A stretch of DNA of 38,787 bases from Methylobacterium trifolii (GTDB taxonomy: Bacteria > Pseudomonadota > Alphaproteobacteria > Rhizobiales > Beijerinckiaceae), in assembly GCF_022179685.1 (NCBI RefSeq), contig NZ_BPRB01000011.1, positions 1 through 38,787 of the forward strand, written 5' to 3'. A program made the translations under genes and the position numbers. This document shows positions 16,364 to 24,193 of the stretch, piece after piece. The notes below the pieces were generated by a model, which was not told the DNA's origin, did no database searches, and saw only the letters and a list, made by a program, of their open reading frames with translations. Position 1 is the stretch's first letter, and each line of letters begins with the position of its first letter.

Positions 16364-19300
16364 ATGACGTTGGAAGCAGCCACCGCACTCTCCACCTCAG
16401 AGGAGAAGTCGGCCCGAACCGGCCTGATCGAGGCCGCGGCCGGAATCGTCACCGAGGGCGGAGGCCCGGGCGGCTTCGTCCGAGACCTGTTCGGACGCGT
16501 GCCGCCGGAGGATCTAGCCCCCTACCCCGCCGAAGCTCTGGCCGAACTCGCGGTCGCGGCACGTGCGCACCTCGCCGAGCCCCGGCATCCGGGCGCACCC
16601 GCGGGCCTGCGGCTCGCCGACTCGAGCGTGGTCCGCGAGGGGCGCGCCCGCGACCTCACCCTGGTCGAGGTGGTCAACGACAACCGTCCTTTCCTGCTCG
16701 ATTCGACGCTGGCCGAGCTGACCGAGCAGGGCCTGACCCCCTACCTCGTGGCCCACCCGATCCTGGGGGTGGAGCGCGACGCCGCAGGCGCCCTGCTGCG
16801 CGTGGTCGGCGAGACCACGGCGGATGCCCACGGCAGCATCGCCCGCGAGAGCTTCATCCACATCCACCTCGACCGCCTGGACGAGGGCGAGGCGCGTACC
16901 CGACTTGCCTCCGGCCTGGAGCAGGTCTTTCGCGATGTGGCGCTGGCCACCGACGACCACGATGCGATGCTGGGCCGCCTCTCGGCGCTCGCCGAGGGCT
17001 ACGGCCAGGCCCCGCCGCCGCTGCCCGATGCCGAGGTCGCCGAGGCGCGTGCCTTCCTCGCCTGGCTCACCGACGGCCACTTCACCCTGCTCGGCATGCG
17101 CGAATACGGGATCGCGGACGGCGGCCACCCGCTGGTGGACGGCTCCAGCCTCGGCGTCCTGCGCGACCCGGCCGTCGAGATGCTGCGCCGCGGCCGCGCC
17201 CTGGTGGACGTGACGCCGGAGGTTCTCGCCTTCCTGGAGGAGCCGCAGGCGCTCATCATCACCAAGGCCAGCGTCAAGTCGAAGGTCCACCGGGCGGCGC
17301 ATCTCGACTACGTCGGGGTGAAGCTGTTCTCGGCCACCGGCAAGCTCACCGGCGAGGTCCGCATCGTCGGCCTGTTCACGGCAGCCGCCTATGCCAGCCC
17401 GGCCCGCGAGGTGCCCTACCTGCGCGGCAAGGTGGCCGCCGTGGCCGAGCGGGCCGGGCTCGATCCCACGAGCCACGCCGGCCGCAGCCTGCTCGCCGTG
17501 CTGGAGACCTACCCCCGTGACGAGCTGTTCCAGATCGACCTCGACCGGCTCTACCGCTTCACCCTGGCCATCGCCAACCTCGCCGACCGGCCCCGCATCC
17601 GCGTGCTGTCGCGGCCCGACCGCTTCGGCCGCTTCGTCTCGCTCCTCGTCTACGTGCCTAAGGACCGCTACGATTCCACCGTCCGCGCCCGGATCGGCGC
17701 CTACCTCGCGGCCGAGTACGACGGGCGCCTGAGCGCCGCCTATCCGGACTTCCCCGAGGGGCCGCTGGCACGCACCCATTACGTCATCGGCTTCTCGGAC
17801 GAAGGCGCGCACGAGCGCGACCCGGCAGCCCTCGAGGCCGGCATCGCCGCCCTGGTCCGGACCTGGGGCGACGGCCTGCGCGCGGCCCTCAACGAGGCCG
17901 GCGAAGGCGGCCGGGCGCGCCTGCTCGCCGCGCGCTACACGGACGGGTTCTCCGCCGCCTATCGCGAGAACTTCACTCCGGCCAACGCCGTCTCCGACAT
18001 CGCCATCCTCGAATCCCTGAGCGAGGCGGTGCCGCGGGCCGTGGACATCGGCCGCCGCGACACCGATCCGGCCGCGCAAGTTCGCCTGAAGGTGTTCTCC
18101 CGCGGGGCGGCGCTGCCCCTGTCGGACCGGGTCCCCGCCCTGGAGAACCTCGGCTTCCGGGTCATCAACGAGCGGACCTACCGCGTCCTGCCGAGCGGCG
18201 CCGAGGATTCCGCGCGCGTCTGGCTGCACGACATGTTGCTGGAGCGCGCCACAGGCGGCGCGATCGACCTCGACGCCCTGGAACGCCCCCTGGAGGCGGC
18301 GCTCCTCGCCATCTCGGACGGCAAGGCCGAATCCGACGGCTTCAACCGCCTCGTGCTGGAGGCGGCCCTCCCCTGGCGCGACGCGGCCCTGCTGCGGGCG
18401 CTCGGCCGCTACCTGCGCCAGCTGCGCATCCGCTACGGACAGGACTACCTCGCCGCCACGCTCAGCCGCCACGGGACCATCGCGCGCGAGATCGTCGCCT
18501 TGTTCCGCGCCCGCTTCGATCCGAAGACCGAGGGCGATCGTGCGGCGGCCGAGCAGGCCGTGCGCGAGCGGATCGAGGCGGCGCTCACCGACGTGACCAG
18601 CCTGGACGACGACCGCATCCTGCGCCGCTTCGTCAATCTCGTGGAGGCGGCGGTCCGGACGAACTTCTTCCAGACCATTGCGGACGGGACGCCGCGCGAG
18701 ACGATCAGCTTCAAGTTCGCCTGCGCCAAGGTCTCGGGGATGCCCCTGCCGCGGCCGTTCTTCGAGATCTTCGTCTATTCGCCCCGCGTGGAGGGCGTGC
18801 ACCTGCGCTACGGCTACGTCGCACGCGGCGGCCTGCGCTGGTCCGACCGGCCGGAGGACTTTCGCACGGAGATCCTCGGCCTCGTGAAGGCCCAACAGGT
18901 CAAGAACGCGGTGATCGTGCCCGTGGGCGCCAAGGGCGGCTTCTTCCCCAAGCGCCTGCCGCCGGCTTCCGACCGCGCCGCGTGGCTGGCCGAAGGCACC
19001 GAGAGCTACCGCATCTTCATCCGCACCCTTCTCGAACTGACCGACAACTTCGTCCACGACGCGGTCGTGCCACCCCCGGATACCGTCCGGCACGACCCGG
19101 ACGACGCCTACCTCGTGGTCGCGGCCGACAAGGGCACCGCCACCTTCTCCGACATCGCCAACGCCCTGTCGCTGGAGCGCGGACACTGGCTCGGCGACGC
19201 CTTCGCCTCCGGCGGCAGCCAGGGCTACGACCACAAGGGCATGGGCATCACGGCCCGCGGCGCCTGGGAGGCGGTCAAGCGCCACTTCCGCGAGATCGAC

Positions 19301-21211
19301 GTGGACACCCAGGCCGATCCCGTCACGGTGGTGGGCGTGGGCGACATGTCGGGCGACGTGTTCGGCAACGGCATGCTGCTGTCGCGCACGCTCAAGGTCG
19401 TCGCGGCCTTCGACCACCGCGACATCTTCCTCGATCCCGATCCCGACATGGAGGCGAGTTTCGTCGAGCGCAAACGGCTGTTCGACCTCGGCCGGTCGAG
19501 CTGGGCCGACTACGACAAGTCCCTGATCTCGGCGGGCGGCGGCGTCTTCCCGCGCAGCCTGAAGACCATTCCCCTGTCGCCGGAGATCCGCGCCGTCCTC
19601 GGTTTCGACAGCGGGAACGCCTCGCCCGCCGAGCTGATGCAGGCGATCCTCAAGGCGCCCGTCGACCTGCTCTGGTTCGGCGGCATCGGCACCTACGTCC
19701 GGGCCACCACCGAGACCGACGACGAGGCGGGCGACCGGGCCAACGACGCAGTGCGCATCACCGGGCCGGAGCTGCGCGTCAAGGCGGTGGGCGAGGGCGC
19801 CAACCTCGGCCTGACCCAGCGCGGGCGGATCGAGGCGGCCCGGGCGGGCGTTCGCCTCAACACGGACGCGATCGACAACTCGGCCGGCGTCAACACCTCC
19901 GACGTCGAGGTGAACATCAAGATCGCGCTGATGGGCCCCGAGCGGGACGGTCGCCTGGACGAGGCGGCCCGCAACGCGCTCCTCGTCTCCATGACCGACG
20001 AGGTCGGGCACCTGGTCCTGCGCAACAACGAGTTGCAGACGCTCGCCCTGTCGCTGGCCCTCAAGCGCGGCGTCGGCGAGACGGGCTTCGCCATGCGCAC
20101 CATGCAGGCGCTGGAGGCGGAAGGCCGCCTCGACCGCGCTGTCGAGTTCCTGCCGGACGACGCCGCGCTGACCGAGCGGATGCGCCGCAACGAGGGCCTG
20201 ACACGGCCGGAATACGCGGTGCTTCTGGCCTACGCCAAGCTCTCCCTCTACGACGCGATCCTGGCGAGCCCGGTCCCGAACGACCCCTATTTCGACCGGG
20301 AGCTGCAGCGTTACTTCCCGCAAGGCCTGCGCGAGGGCTTTCCGGATGCGGTCAAGGGACACCGGCTGCGCCGGGAGATCATCAGCACGGCCCTGTCGAA
20401 CATCATCGTCAACCGGGGCGGGATATCCCTGGTCACGCGGCTGATCGACGAGACGGGCGCGGATGCGGCCACCATCGCCAAGGCCTACGCCGTGACCCGC
20501 GACGCCTTCGGGCTGATGGAGCTGAACCTCGCCATCGACGGCTTGGCCGGCGCCATCCCCGGACAGGCCCAGCTCGACCTCTACGGCGAGGTGCAGGACC
20601 TGCTCACCGGCCGCATCGTCTGGTTCATCCGCAACCTCGACCTCGCGACGGGCATCTCTCCCATCGTCGCCCGCTACCGCGACGGCGTCAGCGCGATCCT
20701 GGCCGCCCTGCCCAGCGTGCTGGGCGACGAGGCCAGGGGCACGATCGCCGCCCGCGAGGCGGAGCTGCGTCGCCAGGGCATGGCCGAGGAGCCCGCCCGC
20801 CGCCTTGCTTCCTTGCGGGCGCTGCATTCGGCCCCCGACATCGTGCGCGTGGCCGAGGGCAGCGGGCGGCCGGTCGCCGAGATTGCGGCGACCCATTTCG
20901 CCCTGGAGCGTGCCTTCCGCCTCGACGCGCTGGCGGCTGCCGCCCGCACCGCGCCGGTGGCCGACACCTTCGACCGCGTCGCCCTGGAGCGGGCGGTGGC
21001 GGGAATCTCGACCGCGCACCGCCAGCTCACGGCTGAGGTGGTGGGCGACGTGGGCGCCGGCCCCGAGGCGGTCGCGGCCTGGAGCAAGGCCCGCGGCACC
21101 GCGCTCACCCGCATCCGCGACGCGGTGGACGCCATCGCCGCCTCGAACCTCACCGTCTCCAAGGCGACGGTGGCCGCGAGCCTCCTCGGGGACCTCGCCC
21201 GCACGGGCTGA
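16364..21211 (+). CDS. gdhB: NAD-specific glutamate dehydrogenase (large, ~180-kDa type)
   Basis: A 1,615-residue enzyme, the normal length for the L_180 class. It starts at the ATG at 16364, preceded by GGGAG; the longer frame extends into the MarR promoter. A long N-terminal regulatory half with ACT-like segments precedes the catalytic domain. The glutamate-site motif VKNAVIVPVGAKGGFFPKR has Lys857. The Rossmann motif GVGDMSGDVFGNGM (GxGxxxG at 991-997) and GEGANLGLTQRGR follow. It converts glutamate to 2-oxoglutarate and ammonia with NAD+, mainly catabolically in this class. It is monocistronic and ends about 30 bp before a GC-rich hairpin. The gene symbol is given by analogy; gdh2 is also used. 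Confidence 0.95.
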   Translation: MTLEAATALSTSEEKSARTGLIEAAAGIVTEGGGPGGFVRDLFGRVPPEDLAPYPAEALAELAVAARAHLAEPRHPGAPAGLRLADSSVVREGRARDLTLVEVVNDNRPFLLDSTLAELTEQGLTPYLVAHPILGVERDAAGALLRVVGETTADAHGSIARESFIHIHLDRLDEGEARTRLASGLEQVFRDVALATDDHDAMLGRLSALAEGYGQAPPPLPDAEVAEARAFLAWLTDGHFTLLGMREYGIADGGHPLVDGSSLGVLRDPAVEMLRRGRALVDVTPEVLAFLEEPQALIITKASVKSKVHRAAHLDYVGVKLFSATGKLTGEVRIVGLFTAAAYASPAREVPYLRGKVAAVAERAGLDPTSHAGRSLLAVLETYPRDELFQIDLDRLYRFTLAIANLADRPRIRVLSRPDRFGRFVSLLVYVPKDRYDSTVRARIGAYLAAEYDGRLSAAYPDFPEGPLARTHYVIGFSDEGAHERDPAALEAGIAALVRTWGDGLRAALNEAGEGGRARLLAARYTDGFSAAYRENFTPANAVSDIAILESLSEAVPRAVDIGRRDTDPAAQVRLKVFSRGAALPLSDRVPALENLGFRVINERTYRVLPSGAEDSARVWLHDMLLERATGGAIDLDALERPLEAALLAISDGKAESDGFNRLVLEAALPWRDAALLRALGRYLRQLRIRYGQDYLAATLSRHGTIAREIVALFRARFDPKTEGDRAAAEQAVRERIEAALTDVTSLDDDRILRRFVNLVEAAVRTNFFQTIADGTPRETISFKFACAKVSGMPLPRPFFEIFVYSPRVEGVHLRYGYVARGGLRWSDRPEDFRTEILGLVKAQQVKNAVIVPVGAKGGFFPKRLPPASDRAAWLAEGTESYRIFIRTLLELTDNFVHDAVVPPPDTVRHDPDDAYLVVAADKGTATFSDIANALSLERGHWLGDAFASGGSQGYDHKGMGITARGAWEAVKRHFREIDVDTQADPVTVVGVGDMSGDVFGNGMLLSRTLKVVAAFDHRDIFLDPDPDMEASFVERKRLFDLGRSSWADYDKSLISAGGGVFPRSLKTIPLSPEIRAVLGFDSGNASPAELMQAILKAPVDLLWFGGIGTYVRATTETDDEAGDRANDAVRITGPELRVKAVGEGANLGLTQRGRIEAARAGVRLNTDAIDNSAGVNTSDVEVNIKIALMGPERDGRLDEAARNALLVSMTDEVGHLVLRNNELQTLALSLALKRGVGETGFAMRTMQALEAEGRLDRAVEFLPDDAALTERMRRNEGLTRPEYAVLLAYAKLSLYDAILASPVPNDPYFDRELQRYFPQGLREGFPDAVKGHRLRREIISTALSNIIVNRGGISLVTRLIDETGADAATIAKAYAVTRDAFGLMELNLAIDGLAGAIPGQAQLDLYGEVQDLLTGRIVWFIRNLDLATGISPIVARYRDGVSAILAALPSVLGDEARGTIAAREAELRRQGMAEEPARRLASLRALHSAPDIVRVAEGSGRPVAEIAATHFALERAFRLDALAAAARTAPVADTFDRVALERAVAGISTAHRQLTAEVVGDVGAGPEAVAAWSKARGTALTRIRDAVDAIAASNLTVSKATVAASLLGDLARTG

Positions 21212-21241
21212 CCTCCCCGAGGCTTACCTGCCCGAACGCGA

Positions 21242-21272
21242 GAAGCCGCCGACCCAGGGGGGCGGCGGCTTC
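21242..21272. terminator. GC-rich hairpin between glutamate dehydrogenase and a small gene
   Basis: GAAGCCGCCG and CGGCGGCTTC form a 10-bp perfect stem with an 11-base loop. It sits between the convergent ends of the glutamate dehydrogenase gene and the minus-strand 44-residue ORF. There is no long U-run, so efficiency is uncertain, but position and stability fit a shared terminator. Confidence 0.6.
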
Positions 21273-21299
21273 CGGTCGTCTGCGGCGTCGGACGATGCC

Positions 21300-21434
21300 T
21301 CAGAGCATCGACATCCGCATCTCGAGCACCCGCTGGTTGTGCTCCAGCCAGAGCCGCAGCATCTCGGAGAACAGGCCGGGCTTGGCCGGGCGGTCGGCCT
21401 GCGCAGGGGCCGTGGTCGTGGCGGAAAGGCTCAT
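21300..21434 (-). CDS. 44-residue small protein
   Basis: The product begins MSLSATTTAPAQADRPAKPG and continues with an amphipathic helix (LFSEMLRLWLEHNQRVLEMR) before MSML. A strong Shine-Dalgarno (CGGAG, 8 bases before the ATG) and a shared terminator hairpin 28 bp past the stop support translation. There is no signal peptide or strong membrane helix; the helix could mediate peptide-membrane or protein-protein contact. I recognise no family. It lies between the glutamate dehydrogenase and the DHA1 transporter and may have its own promoter in the AT-richer 21435-21684 interval. Confidence 0.62.
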   Translation of the reverse strand: MSLSATTTAPAQADRPAKPGLFSEMLRLWLEHNQRVLEMRMSML

Positions 21435-21684
21435 CGCATTCGCTCCGGTTCGGAGGGCGGGCATCGGGCTGCCCGTTCGCCTCCGAAGATGCGGCTTATG
21501 TTGCGCTGCAACAAGAGTCTTGGCAGCATCGTCCGCATGCGCTCAAGACATGTGAGTGACGAAATATTCACAGTTTTCTGCCGTCGCATGCACGATACGC
21601 CCAGTCCGGATGGCGCATACGAAATCCGCTTGGTCGCTTCGCGATGCGGATCTCGGCTTCGCCCAAGCGCCGCGCGGGCTACCC

Positions 21685-21722
21685 GATACCGCGTCCGCTT
21701 TTATCCAAGCGGACGCGGTATC
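21685..21722. repeat. 16-bp perfect hairpin overlapping a stop codon
   Basis: GATACCGCGTCCGCTT and AAGCGGACGCGGTATC form a 16-bp perfect inverted repeat around a 6-base loop. The right arm includes two bases of the TGA of the minus-strand MFS gene. No U-tract follows. It is much longer and more perfect than other hairpins in the window. It may be a dispersed intergenic palindromic element that here acts as a 3'-end barrier; copy number cannot be judged from one window. Confidence 0.7.
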
Positions 21723-22887
21723 AGGGGTGGTTCGCCAGCGCCTCGCGGCCGGGCCGGGCGAGGCTCGTGAGGGCCAGGCCGAGGCCGAGGGCCGCGACGC
21801 CGGCCGCGATGAGCGGGAGCTGCCCGTAGCCCGCTCCCAGGGACAGGGCCGACCCACCGAGCCAAGCGCCCGTTGCGTTGCCGAGGTTGAACGCCCCCTG
21901 GTTGAGGGTCGAGGCGAGGTTGGGCGCGTCGGTGGCGGCCTCCACCACCCAGATCTGCAGCGGCGAGACCAAGGCGAAGGCGAGCGCGCTCCAGACGACG
22001 AGGACGGCGAGCGTCGCCACCTCGTAGCGGGCGACGAGTGCGAGCAGGGCCAGCACGGCGATCAGGCCGAGGAAGCTGCCGATCACGGTGGCGATCAGGT
22101 TGCGGTCGGCCAGCCGGCCGCCGATCAGGTTGCCGGCAGTGAGACCGATGCCCGCGGCAAACAGCGCCCCCGTGACGCCGTGACTGGTCAAGCCCGTGAC
22201 GCCAGTCAGGAACGGGGTAATGTAGGTGAAGACGGTGAACAGGCTCACCGAGGATAGGGTCGAGATCAGCATCGGCCGCAGCACCGGCCAGCGCCCGAGC
22301 GTCCGGAACTCCCTGGCGAGGCCGCCCTTCGTGCCGGGAATGCCGGCGGGCACGAAGACCTGGATGGCCAGTCCCGCCGCGACCCCGATTCCCACCACGG
22401 CCCAGAAGGTGGCGCGCCAGCCCGCCGCCTGCCCCAACGCCGTGCCGAGCGGCACGCCCAGCACGTTGGCGAGCGTCAGCCCGGTGAACATCAGCGACAC
22501 CGCCTGCGCCCGCTTCTCCCGCGGCACCAGATCGCGCGCGACGATCGCCCCGATGCCGAAGAAAGCGCCGTGGGCGAAGGCAGTGGCGATGCGGGCCAGC
22601 ATCAGGAGGGCGTAGGTCGGCGCCAGGGCGCAGCCGACGTTGCCGGCGAGGAAGACCGCCATCAGCGCCAGGAGTGCGGTCTTGCGCGGCAGCCCGGCGG
22701 TCGCGATGGCCACCAGCGGCGCGCCGACGACGACGCCGAGCGCGTAGCCCGACACGAGGTAGCCCGCCTGCGGGATGGTGACGCCGAAGCTGTGGGCCAC
22801 CTCGGGCAGCAGCCCCATGATGACGAATTCGGTGGTGCCGATCCCGAAGGACGCGACGGCGAGCGCAAGGATGGGCAGCGAGGCCAT
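21721..22887 (-). CDS. MFS transporter, DHA1-type (AraJ/YdhP-like)
   Basis: About 388 residues and 12 transmembrane helices, starting MASLPILALAVASFGIGTTE at 22887 with AGGAG 7 bases upstream. The helix-1 signature GIGTTEFVIMGLLPEVA, followed by QAGYLVSGYALGVVVGAP and the cytoplasmic-loop residues LPRKTALL, is typical of the DHA1 sugar/drug efflux subgroup that includes AraJ, YdhP and NepI. The likely activity is proton-coupled export of sugars, nucleosides or drugs; the substrate is not deducible. The stop codon is part of a strong hairpin (21685-21722). Confidence 0.88.
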   Translation of the reverse strand: MASLPILALAVASFGIGTTEFVIMGLLPEVAHSFGVTIPQAGYLVSGYALGVVVGAPLVAIATAGLPRKTALLALMAVFLAGNVGCALAPTYALLMLARIATAFAHGAFFGIGAIVARDLVPREKRAQAVSLMFTGLTLANVLGVPLGTALGQAAGWRATFWAVVGIGVAAGLAIQVFVPAGIPGTKGGLAREFRTLGRWPVLRPMLISTLSSVSLFTVFTYITPFLTGVTGLTSHGVTGALFAAGIGLTAGNLIGGRLADRNLIATVIGSFLGLIAVLALLALVARYEVATLAVLVVWSALAFALVSPLQIWVVEAATDAPNLASTLNQGAFNLGNATGAWLGGSALSLGAGYGQLPLIAAGVAALGLGLALTSLARPGREALANHP

Positions 22888-23120
22888 TCCGGATCTCCTG
22901 AGGCGCGATGCGCCTCGCGATGCTGCGGTGCGGTATGGCCCGGAAGATGGTCGGATCGCCGCCGCCGCATAGCGCCGCGCGGCGGGCGGCAGGGCTGCGT
23001 GCGCGGCAGGGCTCGCCGGTCTCGGCGCAGGTGTCTTGGGTGCCGCGCGACCAGCCGGACTGCACCGTCGAGAGCGAGCCCGAGGCCGAAGCCACCGGGC
23101 TCGATCGTCCGCATGAACGT

Positions 23121-23156
23121 AAAAACCCACCGATCCCGATGGATCGGAGGGTTTTT
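23121..23156. terminator. bidirectional intrinsic terminator
   Basis: AAAAACCC-A-CCGATC pairs with GATCGG-A-GGGTTTTT around a 6-base loop, giving U-tracts on both strands. It lies 150 bp past the mucR stop and about 230 bp before the transporter start. It can end leftward transcription from mucR, or from a small RNA after it, before the transporter gene. Confidence 0.88.
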
Positions 23157-23306
23157 GCAGTGTGTCGGATGGCTCGTGCGAGCCGAAGATCTGTCTAGAC
23201 GCGTTGCCGACCCGTTTGCATCAGGTCGGCATCTCAAAGCCTTCGATCTGACGCACGTCCTTACGCCGAACCGGCACCTCCCTCGGCAGCGCGCGCTTCC
23301 GCCGAA
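23157..23306 (-). other. candidate 3'UTR-derived small RNA downstream of mucR
   Basis: On the minus strand after the mucR stop there are two perfect hairpins: TGCCGACC with GGTCGGCA (23205-23212 and 23224-23231) and GGCTCG-TG-CGAGCC (23171-23184). They precede the strong terminator. Serial hairpins ending in a U-tract, without an ORF, would fit a 3'UTR-derived regulatory RNA. No RNA family was recognised, and a long structured 3' end is the simpler alternative. Confidence 0.25.
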
Positions 23307-23849
23307 CTACTCGGCCGCGACAGCTTCCGTCGCCTTCTTCCGGCCGCGGGTCTTGGGTGCGCCGTCCGCCGCCTTCTTACGGCCGGCGGCCGGCGGCGCA
23401 TCCGCGGCCGGCTCTTCGACGGCGGGCGCCGCCGACTTCCGGCGCTGCTGCCCCAGGCCGAGGGCGCGGGCCAGTTCGGAGCGCTGGGCCGAGTAGCTCG
23501 AAGAGGTCATCGGGTAGTCGCGGGGCAGGCCCCACTTCTCCCGGTAGGCCTCGGGCGACAGGCCGCGCAGGGTCAGGTGCCGCCGCAGGGTCTTGTAGGT
23601 CTTGCCGTCCTCGAAGCTGACGAGATGCTCCGGCGTGATCGACTTGCGGATCTGGGCCGCCGTGAGCTTCTCGGCGGCCGGCGCCTCGGTGCTCGCCGTC
23701 GAGGCCAGTGCGCTCAGGGCCGCATGCACGCCGCCGATCAGGGACGACAATTCCGAGGCCGGAACGGAGTTGTTCGCCACATAGGCCGAGACGATCTCGA
23801 CCGTAAGCTCGATATAATTGGCCGATTCTGTTTCTGCGATACCGTCCAC
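23307..23849 (-). CDS. MucR/Ros-family transcriptional regulator lacking most zinc ligands
   Basis: A 180-residue protein from the GTG at 23849 (MDGIAETESANYIELTVEIV), which has AGGGGG 6 bases upstream. The N-terminal helix region for oligomerisation precedes the DNA-binding core SITPEHLVSFEDGKTYKTLRRHL, then SPEAYREKWGLPRDYPM, which is unmistakably MucR. At the four Ros zinc-binding positions (two Cys, two His) it has Ser78, Asp81, His91 and Gly96, so zinc coordination is lost, as in some rhizobial MucR homologues that fold without zinc. The C-terminal tail holds two GRKKA repeats, a basic AT-hook-like extension. MucR proteins are nucleoid-associated-like repressors of AT-rich promoters controlling surface polysaccharides and motility. 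It is monocistronic with its own terminator. Confidence 0.88.
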   Translation of the reverse strand: MDGIAETESANYIELTVEIVSAYVANNSVPASELSSLIGGVHAALSALASTASTEAPAAEKLTAAQIRKSITPEHLVSFEDGKTYKTLRRHLTLRGLSPEAYREKWGLPRDYPMTSSSYSAQRSELARALGLGQQRRKSAAPAVEEPAADAPPAAGRKKAADGAPKTRGRKKATEAVAAE

Positions 23850-24193
23850 GGTGAACCCCCTGATTTGCTGATGCCGGAAGATCAGTCCTAACCAAGCGAA
23901 GGTCAAGCACTTCGTCCTTAGAAAATGCCGGCATCAAGCATCTTTTTGCTCACGACAACGCAGAATGTCGGCTCGATTCAGGTCGCATGAACTGCCCGTC
24001 GAGATCGGAACGCGGATCGGCCAGAACAGCAGCCTCGATTCCATCTTCGAATCGCGACGATATCGGTCGCAGCCGACCGATTCCCCTGACGGAGCCTGCG
24101 GCGGCAGGCGGAAGGTCATGCCGATATCCGGTCTCGCTCGCGAGCGGCCGCATTGACCTCCCGTTAACCACGCCGGTCTAGGCTTCGTTAACC
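23850..24193. promoter_or_regulatory. 344-bp divergent control region with GTTAACCA repeats
   Basis: This lies between mucR (leftward) and the beta-barrel gene (rightward). It is clearly less GC-rich than the flanking genes, consistent with promoters and with MucR binding of AT-rich DNA. Near its right end the octamer GTTAACCA occurs twice as a direct repeat (24163-24170 and 24187-24194). TTAACCAT resembles the half-site of the cell-cycle regulator CtrA in alphaproteobacteria. The second copy overlaps the annotated ATG of the barrel gene. No protein gene is supported here. Confidence 0.4.

Larger units (their letters stand above)
22888..23306. other. 419-bp intergenic region: terminator plus extra hairpins
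   Basis: Between the DHA1 transporter start and the mucR stop I see no credible protein gene. The left part (22888-23120) is plain GC-rich upstream sequence of the transporter. The right part carries an intrinsic terminator (23121-23156) and two more perfect hairpins, described separately, all downstream of mucR. Confidence 0.6.

Noticed and set aside
16514..21019. A 1,501-codon open frame antisense to the glutamate dehydrogenase gene
   Set aside because: It is the antisense shadow of a high-GC gene with strong third-position bias: low-complexity Arg/Gly/Asp/Val composition, no motifs, and the sense strand holds a complete conserved enzyme.
21435..21684. Possible protein gene in the AT-richer gap before the DHA1 transporter
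   Set aside because: Available frames lack ribosome sites and look like non-coding sequence; only imperfect short repeats and possible promoter elements are seen.
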